Below are positions 26,394 to 34,558 of a DNA stretch of 64,000 nt, piece by piece; position 1 is the stretch's first letter; every line of letters starts with the position of its first letter. This DNA comes from Nocardia anocheti (GTDB lineage Bacteria > Actinomycetota > Actinomycetes > Mycobacteriales > Mycobacteriaceae), in NCBI RefSeq assembly GCF_029675105.1, contig NZ_JAQQFV010000002.1, positions 186,001 to 250,000 of the forward strand, in the 5' to 3' direction. Position numbers and translations under genes: made by a program. The notes under the pieces were generated by a model. It saw only the letters and a program-made list of their open reading frames with translations, did no database searches and was not told the origin of the DNA.

Positions 26394-27065
26394 TCAGTCC
26401 GCCGCGATCTCGCCGACGCGCGCGAGCAACGCCTCGGCGGCCGCCCGCACCGGCGCGGGGTCACCGTCGTAACCGACGATGCGCGCGATCGCGTCCGGGA
26501 TGACGTATTCCGTCTCGGGCCCGGCCACCCCCTCATCCGACCGGATGCCGATCACGGTCTCCACCAGTCGGAACGGCAGAATCCGCGCGTCGTCGCCGAC
26601 CCGCGCCGCCGTCGCGGCGGCGACCGCCAGCCGCTCGTAGTGCGCCCGCAGTTCGTCGCGCCGCCGCCGGAATTCTCCGAAGCGCTCGGTGCGCAGCTCC
26701 GGCAGCAGGTACAGCGCGCCGAGATTCCAACGCGCGGTGCGTAACTGACGCACGTCGAACAGCGCCAGCGCGTAGAGCTCGGTCACGGCGTCCTCGGGCT
26801 CGTCCCGCATCCGCTCGGCCAATTCCACCGGGCCCGCGATGGTCTCGGCCAGCAGCGCGTCGAGAATGTCGTCCTTGGCCGCGAAATGGTGATACAGCGA
26901 CGCCTGCCGGATGCCGACCGCGTCGGCCACCGCGCGGGTGGAGGTATTGGCGTAGCCCTGCGTGGTGAACAGTTCCGCCGCCGCGTCGAGGATCTCCGCG
27001 CGCGGCGTGGTCCCCTGCCTGCGCCGCTGTGCCAGCCGGGGACGCCCGGGACCGAGGTTTGCCAC
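26394..27065 (-). CDS. TetR/AcrR family regulator of the guanidine-type operon
   Basis: This 223-residue regulator has an Arg-rich N-terminal tail (GPGRPRLAQRRRQG), then a TetR helix-turn-helix (ILDAAAELFTTQGYANTSTR, VGIRQASLYHHFAAKDDILD; residues about 24-70) and an unassigned ligand domain. It is divergent from the permease gene that opens the DUF1989/carboxyltransferase operon, so control of that operon is likely. Two CTRTC-N4-GAYAG palindromes lie in the 216-bp gap. The ligand is unknown; guanidine, urea or a related compound would fit. Confidence 0.87.
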   Translation of the reverse strand: MANLGPGRPRLAQRRRQGTTPRAEILDAAAELFTTQGYANTSTRAVADAVGIRQASLYHHFAAKDDILDALLAETIAGPVELAERMRDEPEDAVTELYALALFDVRQLRTARWNLGALYLLPELRTERFGEFRRRRDELRAHYERLAVAAATAARVGDDARILPFRLVETVIGIRSDEGVAGPETEYVIPDAIARIVGYDGDPAPVRAAAEALLARVGEIAAD

Positions 27066-27141
27066 CGATCGATTCTGTCATCGGTCCGAATGGCGGCCAC
27101 GGCGGGCACCTCACCAGCGCCGATGACGCGCGGTCGAATTC

Positions 27142-27155
27142 CTGTCATTCGACAG
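27142..27155. promoter_or_regulatory. Palindromic operator candidate 1 (TetR/permease)
   Basis: CTGTC-ATTC-GACAG is a perfect 5+5 bp inverted repeat between the divergent TetR and permease genes. It shares the CTRTC-N4-GAYAG pattern with a second site 95 bp downstream. Confidence 0.5.
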
Positions 27156-27236
27156 AAACCTGGGCAACGCAGAAGTAACCGGGAGCCCCATAGTCGATAC
27201 ACGCACGACACCGTTCGAGCGATCACGCGCGCAAAA

Positions 27237-27250
27237 CTATCGACTGATAG
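27237..27250. promoter_or_regulatory. Palindromic operator candidate 2 (TetR/permease)
   Basis: CTATC-GACT-GATAG is a perfect 5+5 bp inverted repeat starting 45 bp before the permease ATG. It has the same spacing and nearly the same arms as site 1. Confidence 0.5.
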
Positions 27251-27281
27251 ATATTTGGCCGCACCGCCGAAGGACACCGAC

Positions 27282-28811
27282 ATGGCCACGACTCTCGATT
27301 CCCCCGCCGTCCCGCCCGGAACCGGCCGCGACAGCGCCGATCTCGCCCGCTTCGGCTACGAGCCCGTGCTGCACCGCAAGCTGGGCCGCTACGCCTCCTT
27401 CGCGGCGGGCTTCTCGTTCGTCTCGATTCTCACCACGATCTTCCAGTTCTTCGGCTTCGGCTACGGCTTCGGCGGCGCCGCGTTCTTCTGGACCTGGCCG
27501 CTGGTCTTCGCCGGTCAGTTCCTGGTCGCCCTGAACTTCGCCGAACTCGCCGCCCGGTACCCGATCTCGGGCTGTATCTACCAGTGGTCGCGGCGCCTGG
27601 CCGGTGGCCTGGTCGGCTGGTTCGCGGGCTGGATGATGGTGATCGCGCAGGTCGTCACCGCCGCAGCGGCCGCGATCGCGTTGCAGGTGGTGCTGCCCTC
27701 GATCTGGAGCGGATTCCAGATCATCGGCACCGACACCGCGCTCACCTCCCGCGACGGCGCCATGAACGCGGTGCTGCTGGGCAGTGTGCTGCTGGTGCTC
27801 ACCACCACGATCAATGTGATCGGCATCGACCTGATGGCCAGGATCAACTCCATCGGCGTCACCATCGAGATCGTCGGCGTGCTCGCGATCATCGCGCTGT
27901 TCTTCACCGGCGCCGAACGCGGGCCCGATGTGGTGCTGCACACCGATCAGGCCGCGCCGGGCCCCTACTGGGCCGCGTTCCTGGTCTCGGGTCTGATGGC
28001 CGCGTACGTGATGGTCGGATTCGATTCCGCCGGTGAGCTTTCCGAGGAGACCAAGAACCCGCGCCGGGTGGCGCCGCGCACCATCCTGCTGGCGCTGTCG
28101 ATGTCGGCGCTGGGTGGCGGGCTCATGCTGATCGGCGCGCTCATGGCGGCACCGAGCCTGTCCGACGGCGAATTGACCTCGGGTGGACTGGCTTACGTCA
28201 TCACCGCGAAGCTGAACAGCCCCGCTGGCTCGGTACTGCTCGGGTGTGTCGCGGTCGCGGTGATCGTGTGCACGCTGGCCATCCAGACCGCCGGATCGCG
28301 CCTGATGTTCTCCATGGCCCGCGACGGCAAACTGCCGTTCTCCCAGGCACTCTCGACCGTGCACCCGCGTTTCGGCACGCCCGTCTGGCCCGCCGTGGTG
28401 ATCGGCGCGCTCGGCATCGGCCTGCTGGTGCTGAACCTGGGCAACCCCGCCATCTTCGCCACCCTGGCCAGCGTGTGCATCGTCAGCCTGTATGTGGCGT
28501 ATCTGCTGGTGACGGTGCCGCTGCTGGTGCGCCGGATCAAGGGCCTGCCCGCCGTGGACGACCCGTCGCTGTTCACCCTGGGCCGCTGGGGCGTCCCGAT
28601 CAACGCGCTCGCGGTGGTCTGGGGCGTCGCCATGGTGGTCAACCTGGCCTGGCCGCGCCCGGAGGTCTACACCCCGGAGGGCGGCAGCTGGTGGCAGCTG
28701 TGGGCCGGACCGCTGTCGGTGCTGGTCATCCTCGGCACCGGCGCGGTCGTCTACCGCTTCGTCGTGGCTGCCTCCGACCCGGCACCCACCATCGAGCCCG
28801 CCCCCGCGTAG
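27282..28811 (+). CDS. APC-family amino acid/guanidine-type permease
   Basis: This 509-residue secondary transporter has about 12 TM helices and belongs to the amino acid-polyamine-organocation group. It shows LGRYASFAAGFSFVSILTTI in TM1, WPLVFAGQFLVALNFAELAA, YPISGCIYQWSRRLAGG, and the family's FDSAGELSEETKNPRRVAPR. It leads an operon of two DUF1989 proteins and a carboxyltransferase, a set now linked to guanidine use, so guanidine or a related nitrogen compound is the likely substrate (inference). The ATG has CGAAGG about 10 nt upstream. A hairpin follows the gene, which may lower downstream expression. Confidence 0.88.
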   Translation: MATTLDSPAVPPGTGRDSADLARFGYEPVLHRKLGRYASFAAGFSFVSILTTIFQFFGFGYGFGGAAFFWTWPLVFAGQFLVALNFAELAARYPISGCIYQWSRRLAGGLVGWFAGWMMVIAQVVTAAAAAIALQVVLPSIWSGFQIIGTDTALTSRDGAMNAVLLGSVLLVLTTTINVIGIDLMARINSIGVTIEIVGVLAIIALFFTGAERGPDVVLHTDQAAPGPYWAAFLVSGLMAAYVMVGFDSAGELSEETKNPRRVAPRTILLALSMSALGGGLMLIGALMAAPSLSDGELTSGGLAYVITAKLNSPAGSVLLGCVAVAVIVCTLAIQTAGSRLMFSMARDGKLPFSQALSTVHPRFGTPVWPAVVIGALGIGLLVLNLGNPAIFATLASVCIVSLYVAYLLVTVPLLVRRIKGLPAVDDPSLFTLGRWGVPINALAVVWGVAMVVNLAWPRPEVYTPEGGSWWQLWAGPLSVLVILGTGAVVYRFVVAASDPAPTIEPAPA

Positions 28812-28833
28812 CCGGGGCACGACCGCACGAAGA

Positions 28834-28872
28834 GACCGGGGCGGCGCGCGCACCATCACCATCGCCCCGGTC
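28834..28872 (+). terminator. Hairpin between permease and DUF1989 genes
   Basis: A 10-bp stem GACCGGGGCG/CGCCCCGGTC (28834-28843 with 28863-28872) has a 19-nt loop and no T-tract. It lies 23 bp after the permease stop and may be an attenuating or mRNA-processing element inside the operon. Confidence 0.4.
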
Positions 28873-28949
28873 CACCGGTATCAGGGGGCTTCCCCCCAGC
28901 CCATCGACCCCATCGAGCGCGAGCAGCGTTGTTCGCCGAGGAGATCGCG

Positions 28950-29702
28950 ATGACCAGTACCCAGTCCACCGAGGGCGCCCGCGCCCACGCGCGTGCCCAG
29001 GCCGCCGCGGCCGTCCTCGCGCAGCCCGATCTCCCCGCCGGAGTCGATCCGGACGCGATCGTCTTCGCCCAGCGCGTTCCCTCCGGCGGCTACACCACCG
29101 TCGTGCTGGGGCGCGGCACCCGGGTCCGGCTGGCCGACCCGTCCGGCACCACCTGCGCGCACCTGTTGCTGCTGCGCGCCGAGGCCCCGTGGGAGCGGCT
29201 CAATGTCGCCGACACGGTGAAGGTGCCGTGGCAGGCGTATCTGAGCGCGGGCCATCCCCTGCTCTCGGATCAGGGCCGCGTGCTGGCCACCGTGCTCGCC
29301 GATTCCTCCGGCCAGCACGACACGCTCTGCGGCCCGAGCGCCGAAGGTCGCCACCAGTTGCACCTGGCCGGTGCCAAGCACGGGCTGGAACCCCGCGATG
29401 TCGGCCCGTCGATCTCGCTGTTCCGCGGCGTCCGGGTCGAGGCCGACGGCGCTCTCGTCGCGACCGGCAACGCGCACCCGGGCGCCACCGTCGACCTGCT
29501 CATCCACCTCCCGGTGACGCTGCTGGTCGCCACCGCCGCCCATCCCCTCGATGACAGCCCCACCGGCGACCTCGACGTGGTGGCCTGGCCCGCCCCCGCC
29601 GACCTGGCCACCCTGCCCAACGACGACCCGGAATACCGCCGGGCCGTGGACAACACCGAAGCCGCCTGGGCGGCCGCGCTGAACCAGGAGGTGTCGGCAT
29701 GA
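28950..29702 (+). CDS. DUF1989 protein (urea carboxylase-associated 1; carboxyguanidine deiminase-type subunit)
   Basis: This 250-residue DUF1989 protein shows VPSGGYTTVVLGRGTRVRLA, GTTCAHLLLLRAEAPWERLN, SDQGRVLATVLADSSGQHDT and NAHPGATVDLLIHLPVTLLV. DUF1989 pairs once called urea amidolyase-associated proteins were shown in other bacteria to form carboxyguanidine deiminase, which converts carboxyguanidine to allophanate plus ammonia. This is the larger partner. GAGGAG at 28938-28943 marks the ATG at 28950; an upstream TTG at 28929 is less likely. The TGA overlaps the next ATG by 4 bp. Confidence 0.85.
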   Translation: MTSTQSTEGARAHARAQAAAAVLAQPDLPAGVDPDAIVFAQRVPSGGYTTVVLGRGTRVRLADPSGTTCAHLLLLRAEAPWERLNVADTVKVPWQAYLSAGHPLLSDQGRVLATVLADSSGQHDTLCGPSAEGRHQLHLAGAKHGLEPRDVGPSISLFRGVRVEADGALVATGNAHPGATVDLLIHLPVTLLVATAAHPLDDSPTGDLDVVAWPAPADLATLPNDDPEYRRAVDNTEAAWAAALNQEVSA

Positions 29703-30316
29703 CCGCCGCGACCCGCACCGTCGTCCTCGACGAGACCGTGCCCGCGCAGGCCCCGTGGTCGGCGATCGTCCGGGCGGGCGACCAGCTCGAGATCATCGAC
29801 CTGCACGGCAACCAGGCCGTCGACTGCCTGCTCTACTCCGCCGCCGACCGCACCGACCGCTACAGTGCCCAGGCCACCGTCGCCGCCCAGCGCAATATCT
29901 TCCTGACCACCGGCAGCGTGCTGCTCACCGAGGCGGGCACCCCGCTGATGACCGTGCTGGCCGACGAGGTCGGCAATCACGACACCATCGCGGGCGCCTG
30001 CTCGCAGGAATCCAACACCCTGCGCTACGGCCACCACACCCGCCACCAGCACGCCTGCGTCGAGAACTTCCTCACCGCCGCCCTCGAGTGGGGCCTGGGC
30101 AAACGCGACCTGGTGTCGAACATCAACTGGTTCATGAACGTCCCGGTCGAGGCCGACGGCACCCTCGGCATCGTCGACGGGCTCTCGGCCCCCGGCAAGA
30201 AGGTCGTCCTCCGCGCCGAGATCGACACCCTGGTCCTGGTCTCCAACTGCCCCCAGATCAACAATCCCTGCAACGGTTTCGACCCCACGCCCGTGCGCAT
30301 GGTGGTGACCCGATGA
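29699..30316 (+). CDS. DUF1989 protein (urea carboxylase-associated 2; carboxyguanidine deiminase-type subunit)
   Basis: This 205-residue second DUF1989 partner shows IIDLHGNQAVDCLLYSAADR, SVLLTEAGTPLMTVLADEVG, NHDTIAGACSQESNTLRYGH, HHTRHQHACVENF, and NWFMNVPVEADGTLGIVDGL. The Cys and His clusters (NHDTIAGAC, HQHAC, SNCPQINNPC) are the probable metal site of the deiminase. It overlaps both neighbours by 4 bp (ATGA), so all three genes of this segment are translationally coupled and the subunits are likely made in fixed ratio. Confidence 0.87.
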   Translation: MTAATRTVVLDETVPAQAPWSAIVRAGDQLEIIDLHGNQAVDCLLYSAADRTDRYSAQATVAAQRNIFLTTGSVLLTEAGTPLMTVLADEVGNHDTIAGACSQESNTLRYGHHTRHQHACVENFLTAALEWGLGKRDLVSNINWFMNVPVEADGTLGIVDGLSAPGKKVVLRAEIDTLVLVSNCPQINNPCNGFDPTPVRMVVTR

Positions 30317-32373
30317 GCCCCGTCACCACCGAGGCGCCCAGGGTCGACCTGTCCGAGATCGACACCGCACCGGCCGTGCGGTGCGTCGAGGTGGTGCGGC
30401 CCGGGATGCAGACCACCGTGCAGGACTGGCCGGGCCGAATCGGCTACTGGCACATCGGTGTTCCACCGTCAGGCCCCATGGATGACCTGTCGTTCCGCCT
30501 CGGCAACCGCGTCCTAGGCAACCCCGAAGGCGCCGCCGGACTCGAGTGCACCCTCGGCGGCCCCGCCCTGCGGTTCGCCGAGCCGACCTGGGTGTGTGTG
30601 ACCGGCGCCGTCGCCGACGTGCGCGTCGACGGGCGGCCGGTCGAACAGTGGCGCAACGTCGAGGTCCCGGCCGGTGGCCTGCTCGACGTGGGCGCCATCC
30701 GCGGCCCCGGCATGCGCGCCTACATCCTGATCTCCGGCGGCATCGAGGTCGAGCGATTCCTCGGCAGCGCTGCCACTTTCACCCTGGGCAAGTTCGGCGG
30801 CGGCACCGGCGCCGCCCTGCGCGCCGACGACACCCTGCCCCTCGGCCAGCCCGTCTCCCGCCTGGCCCCCGCCGTCCCCATGTCCGACATCCCCGCCTTC
30901 GGTCGCCGCTGGGAACTGGCCGTCACCGAGGGTCCGCACGGCGCGCCGGAGTTCTTCACCCGCAACGACTTCGACACCATCCTCGGCACCGACTACGAGG
31001 TGCACTTCAACTCCGATCGCACCGGTGTGCGCCTGATCGGCCCCAAGCCGGAGTGGGCCCGCACCGACGGCGGCGAGGCAGGGCTGCACCCGTCGAACAT
31101 CCACGACAACGCCTATACGATCGGCGCGCTCGACTTCACCGGCGACACCCCGATCCTGCTCGGCCCCGACGGCCCGAGCCTGGGCGGCTTCGTCTGCCCG
31201 GTCACCGTCGTCGCCGCCGACCGCTGGAAGCTCGGCCAACTCGCCCCCGGCGACACCGTGCGCTTCGTGGCCGTCCGCGCCGAACAGGCCGCGCCCGCGC
31301 GCGAACTCGGCCCCGCCCGGCGCGCCTCGCTCGGCACCGTCCTCTCGGCGGGCCGCGACGGGGACGACGGCATCCTGCGCCGCACCGAGGTCGACGACGA
31401 GACCCGCGTGACCTACCGCCGCCAGGGTGACGACGGCGTCCTGGTCGAATACGGCACCCTCACCCTCGATCTCGGGCTGCGGGCCCGCGTCCACGCCCTG
31501 CACCAGCACCTCGTCGCGGTCCGTCCGCGCGGCGTCATCGAACTCACCCCGGGCATCCGCTCCCTGCAGATCCGCGTCGACCCTGCCGTCCTGCCCATCC
31601 CCCGGCTGCTCGACCTGCTCACCGAGGCCGAAACGCTGCTGCCCGACTCCGATCAACTGGTGGTGCCGAGCCGAACCGTCCACCTGCCGCTGTCCTGGGA
31701 CGACCCGTCGACCCGCGAGGCCATCACCCGCTACATGCACGGCGTGCGCGCCGACGCCCCCTGGTGCCCGTGGAACATCGAGTTCATCCGCCGGATGAAC
31801 GGCCTGACCTCGGTCGATGACGTCTACCGCACCGTCTTCGACGCCGAATACCTCGTCCTCGGGCTGGGTGATGTGTACCTGGGCGCCCCGGTGGCCACGC
31901 CCACCGATCCCCGACACCGCCTGGTCACCACCAAATACAACCCCGCCCGCACCTGGACCCCCGAGAACGCCGTCGGCATCGGCGGCGCCTACCTGTGCAT
32001 CTACGGCATGGAGGGCCCCGGCGGCTACCAGTTCGTCGGCCGCACCACCCAGGTCTGGAACCACCGCGCCCGCCCCACCGGCACCGCGGGCCCCGGCGTC
32101 GACCACTTCGCCACCGAAACCCCATGGCTGCTGCGCTATTTCGACCGCATCCGCTGGTATCCCGTCGAGCCCGACGAATTGCTCGATCTGCGCGCGGATT
32201 TCGCCGCGGGCAAGGTGGACGTCACCGTGGCCGACGGCGAGTTCCGCCTGGCCGACTATCGCCGCTTCCTCGCCGACAACGCCACCGACATCGCGGATTT
32301 CCGCGCCGTGCAGGCCGAAGCCTTCGCCGCCGAACGTCAATCCTGGCGCACTGCGGGCGAACTCGCCGACTGA
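30313..32373 (+). CDS. Stand-alone carboxyltransferase domain of urea/guanidine carboxylase (AHS2-AHS1)
   Basis: This 686-residue protein covers only the carboxyltransferase part of urea (guanidine) carboxylase: an AHS2/KipA-like half (VEVVRPGMQTTVQDWPGRIG, SGPMDDLSFRLGNRVLGNPE, GGEAGLHPSNIHDNAYTIGA; about 22-330) and an AHS1/KipI-like half (DDGVLVEYGTLTLDLGLRAR, ELTPGIRSLQIRVDP, GLGDVYLGAP, RLVTTKYNPARTW; about 360-600). It ends LADYRRFLADNATDIADFRA...AGELAD, just where the BCCP domain with its MKM biotin site begins in full-length enzymes. The N-terminal biotin carboxylase (about 450 residues) is also absent. The start is coupled to the DUF1989 gene. It must borrow biotin carboxylase/BCCP from elsewhere or have another activity. 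Confidence 0.85.
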   Translation: MSPVTTEAPRVDLSEIDTAPAVRCVEVVRPGMQTTVQDWPGRIGYWHIGVPPSGPMDDLSFRLGNRVLGNPEGAAGLECTLGGPALRFAEPTWVCVTGAVADVRVDGRPVEQWRNVEVPAGGLLDVGAIRGPGMRAYILISGGIEVERFLGSAATFTLGKFGGGTGAALRADDTLPLGQPVSRLAPAVPMSDIPAFGRRWELAVTEGPHGAPEFFTRNDFDTILGTDYEVHFNSDRTGVRLIGPKPEWARTDGGEAGLHPSNIHDNAYTIGALDFTGDTPILLGPDGPSLGGFVCPVTVVAADRWKLGQLAPGDTVRFVAVRAEQAAPARELGPARRASLGTVLSAGRDGDDGILRRTEVDDETRVTYRRQGDDGVLVEYGTLTLDLGLRARVHALHQHLVAVRPRGVIELTPGIRSLQIRVDPAVLPIPRLLDLLTEAETLLPDSDQLVVPSRTVHLPLSWDDPSTREAITRYMHGVRADAPWCPWNIEFIRRMNGLTSVDDVYRTVFDAEYLVLGLGDVYLGAPVATPTDPRHRLVTTKYNPARTWTPENAVGIGGAYLCIYGMEGPGGYQFVGRTTQVWNHRARPTGTAGPGVDHFATETPWLLRYFDRIRWYPVEPDELLDLRADFAAGKVDVTVADGEFRLADYRRFLADNATDIADFRAVQAEAFAAERQSWRTAGELAD

Positions 32374-32390
32374 AGCCTGGACGAGCGGCG

Positions 32391-32885
32391 TCAGCCGTCC
32401 TCGGCGGCGAGCGCGTCGGCGAGCGCCGTCGCCGCCGGATTCGTGGCATCGCGAATGACGCGCAACCCGGTGACCAGGCCCTCGAGCTGCTCCGGCGTCA
32501 GCAATCCGGTCAGCCAGCGGTCCAGCGCGGCCAGATAGTCCGGCAGCACCTGTTCGAGGCGACGGACCCCGTCCTCGGTGAGTGCCGCGTGGGCGCTGCG
32601 CCGATCGGCGGGGTCGAGCTGCCGCTCCACCAGCCCGGCCCTGGCCAGCCGGTCGACGAGCCTGGTCACCCCACTGGTGGACAGCTCGGTCTGCGCCGCC
32701 AGATCCGACATCCGCAGCCGACGGCCCGCCGACCTGCTCAGCCGCATGAGCGCGTTGAGATCGAGACCGGACAGGCCGTGCGCGTGCCAGGTGGGTTCGA
32801 GTTTCGCAAGGAGGCCACTGTTCGCCTCGAAGAGCAGACCGGCGCTGGTCAACCGGGGATCGTCGAACAGTTCTTGCGCGGACAT
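32391..32885 (-). CDS. MarR family transcriptional regulator
   Basis: This 164-residue winged-helix regulator shows GLSGLDLNALMRLSRSAGRR, MSDLAAQTELSTSGVTRLVD (recognition helix), and the wing LVERQLDPADRRSAHAALTEDG. The gene is divergent from a GDSL esterase with a 106-bp spacer that carries a large nested inverted repeat, so it probably represses itself and the esterase until a small phenolic or similar ligand binds. It is convergent with the carboxyltransferase gene 17 bp away and is unlikely to belong to that operon. Confidence 0.9.
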   Translation of the reverse strand: MSAQELFDDPRLTSAGLLFEANSGLLAKLEPTWHAHGLSGLDLNALMRLSRSAGRRLRMSDLAAQTELSTSGVTRLVDRLARAGLVERQLDPADRRSAHAALTEDGVRRLEQVLPDYLAALDRWLTGLLTPEQLEGLVTGLRVIRDATNPAATALADALAAEDG

Positions 32886-32916
32886 GTCACCACCCTAGCC
32901 GATATTTGCCATGCGG

Positions 32917-32981
32917 ATAGTTGACGCGAGGAATATCTACGAGTAGACCTATGTCTACGCAATATTCCTCGCAGCAACTAT
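32917..32981. promoter_or_regulatory. Nested inverted-repeat operator between MarR and GDSL esterase genes
   Basis: Outer arms of 20 bp (32917-32936 and 32962-32981) match at 18 of 20 positions; the core GCGAGGAATAT/ATATTCCTCGC is perfect. Inside lies a second perfect palindrome GTAGAC-CTAT-GTCTAC (32943-32958). The inner one has the size of a classic MarR site. Confidence 0.7.
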
Positions 32982-32991
32982 TGGAGTGATC

Positions 32992-34137
32992 ATGCAGCAC
33001 AACACCTGGGTCGCCGGTTTCCGCACCGGCGTGATCAGCCCGTACGAGCAGATCAAGCTCGCCGAATCACGGGGGTTCGCCGACGAGACCGTCCGCCAGA
33101 TCCTGCACCTGGCCGGTGGCGGCGACGCGGTGCGCGTACGGCTGACCAACCGCTACGGCACCACCCCGCTGACGATCGGCGCCGCGCGGGTCGCCCGCCG
33201 CAAGACCGGGTCGGCGATCGTCGCCGATACGGCACGAGAGGTGCGCTTCGACGGCGCGGCCAGCGCGGTGATCGCCCCCGGCGCGGAGCTGGTGAGCGAT
33301 CCGATCGATCTTCCGGTCGACGCGGGTACGGACCTGATGCTGAGCCTGTACCTGCCAGAACCCACCGGCCCGGCGACCTTCTCGCATCAGCCGGGCGAGA
33401 TCACCTATGTACCCACCGGAGACCGCACCGCCGACACAGAACTCACTGCGGCACAAGAGGTTCCGGCGCGATTCTTCGTCACCGGGATCGACGTCCTCGC
33501 ACCCGCCGACACCCCGGTGGCCGTGGCCCTGGGCGACTCGTGGTTCGAGGGTTTCGGCACCACACCGAGTACCAATCGCCGGTCGATCGACGCGCTCAAT
33601 GCCCGCCTCGACCACGGCTGGGTGGTCAACAACGGCATCTCCGGCAACCGCCTCACCGCCGAGGAGATCGGCGAATCCGGCCTCGCCCGAGCGGATTCCG
33701 ACGCGTTCACCGTCCCCGGCGTCACCGATGTGCTGCTGAACTTCGGTATCAACGATCTGATTCTCGGCGCCCAGGCCGGTCAGCCCCCGGCCACCGCCGA
33801 GGACCTGATCACCGCCTTCACCGACCTGGCGACCCGCGCCCACGCCGCCGGTCTGCGCGTCCACGCCGCCACCATCGGCCCGTACGCGGGCTGCGTCTAC
33901 CCCGGCATGCCGCTGCTGGAAACCCAGCCGACGCGGACCGCCGTCAACGAATGGTTGCGTGCCACCGACGTTTTCGACTCGATCTTCGATGTCGATCGCG
34001 CGGTGGCCGATCCGGCCCGCCCCGACCATCTGCGCGCCGAGTTCGACAGCGGCGACGGCATGCACCTCAACGATGCCGGGGCCGCCGCGATGGCGGCGAC
34101 GGTCGGCACCCTGTTCGGTCGCGCGCTCACCCGGTGA
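32992..34137 (+). CDS. GDSL/SGNH-type esterase
   Basis: This 381-residue SGNH hydrolase has an N-terminal beta-rich domain (VRVRLTNRYGTTPLTIGAAR) typical of the large GDSL esterases. Its catalytic blocks are block I VALGDSWFEGFG (Ser), block II NNGISGNRL (Gly), block III LLNFGINDLI (Asn) and block V GDGMHLNDAGAAAM (Asp and His). No signal peptide is seen, so it acts in the cytosol or is exported otherwise. The ATG at 32992 is chosen because TTGGAG sits 5 nt upstream; a GTG at 32986 overlaps that site. The 3' end overlaps the convergent RidA gene by 11 bp. MarR control is likely. Confidence 0.88.
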   Translation: MQHNTWVAGFRTGVISPYEQIKLAESRGFADETVRQILHLAGGGDAVRVRLTNRYGTTPLTIGAARVARRKTGSAIVADTAREVRFDGAASAVIAPGAELVSDPIDLPVDAGTDLMLSLYLPEPTGPATFSHQPGEITYVPTGDRTADTELTAAQEVPARFFVTGIDVLAPADTPVAVALGDSWFEGFGTTPSTNRRSIDALNARLDHGWVVNNGISGNRLTAEEIGESGLARADSDAFTVPGVTDVLLNFGINDLILGAQAGQPPATAEDLITAFTDLATRAHAAGLRVHAATIGPYAGCVYPGMPLLETQPTRTAVNEWLRATDVFDSIFDVDRAVADPARPDHLRAEFDSGDGMHLNDAGAAAMAATVGTLFGRALTR

Positions 34138-34528
34138 CCGCGGCGACCGCCTCGATCTCGATGAGCGCGCCCTCGACCGCCAGGCCGGAGACGAACGCGA
34201 AGGTGATGGCGGGCGGATGCGGGGTGCGCTCCCAGGCGGCACCGAAGGCGGCGAAGCCCTCCTGCAAGCTCTCGCCCTCCTTGATGAGCAGGTTCCACTT
34301 GACCACGTCGGCGGGCTCGGCCCCGGCCGCCTCGAGGCAGGCCCGCAGGTTGACCAAGGTCTGCCGGACCTGCGAGGCGAGGTCGGGGCCGACGACCCGG
34401 CCGGTGGCGTCCACGCCGTTCTGGCCACCGATGTAGACCAGGTCGGCACCGGCGGGCACTCGCACCACCTGGGAGAACGCCGGGTTGCTGTGCAGGGTGT
34501 CGGGATTGATGTAAGTCGCGATTGCCAT
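34127..34528 (-). CDS. RidA family (YjgF/UK114) protein
   Basis: This 133-residue member of the RidA/Rid superfamily has ADLVYIGGQNGVDATGRVVG, ASQVRQTLVNLRACLEAAGA, and HPPAITFAFVSGLAVEGALI then EIEAVA. The canonical RidA arginine (R105 in the motif near ARxxVxVxxLP) is replaced here by the AITFAFVSGL stretch, so it may belong to one of the Rid1-7 subgroups rather than act as an enamine deaminase. A second Met 6 nt upstream (34534, MRMAIATY) is possible. It is divergent from a CGNR zinc-finger regulator across a perfect palindrome. Confidence 0.85.
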   Translation of the reverse strand: MAIATYINPDTLHSNPAFSQVVRVPAGADLVYIGGQNGVDATGRVVGPDLASQVRQTLVNLRACLEAAGAEPADVVKWNLLIKEGESLQEGFAAFGAAWERTPHPPAITFAFVSGLAVEGALIEIEAVAAVTG

Positions 34529-34540
34529 ACGCATACCGTA

Positions 34541-34555
34541 ACCAGTTAAACTGGT
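34541..34555. promoter_or_regulatory. Perfect 15-bp palindromic operator with embedded -10 boxes
   Basis: ACCAGTTAAACTGGT is a perfect palindrome (7-bp arms around one A) between the divergent RidA and CGNR genes. TAAACT on the plus strand (34546-34551) ends 8 nt before the CGNR ATG, and a mirror TTAACT serves the other strand, so binding here would block both promoters. Confidence 0.7.
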
Positions 34556-34558
34556 GTC

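Noticed and set aside
27066-27281. Guanidine-I (ykkC) riboswitch before the permease
   Set aside because: The conserved ykkC core segments are not found by eye; TetR-type palindromes are present instead.
29755-32373. 872-codon plus frame starting inside the second DUF1989 gene
   Set aside because: Its first 180 codons are an Arg/Pro-rich shadow of the DUF1989 gene; the real carboxyltransferase starts at 30313 with ATGA coupling.
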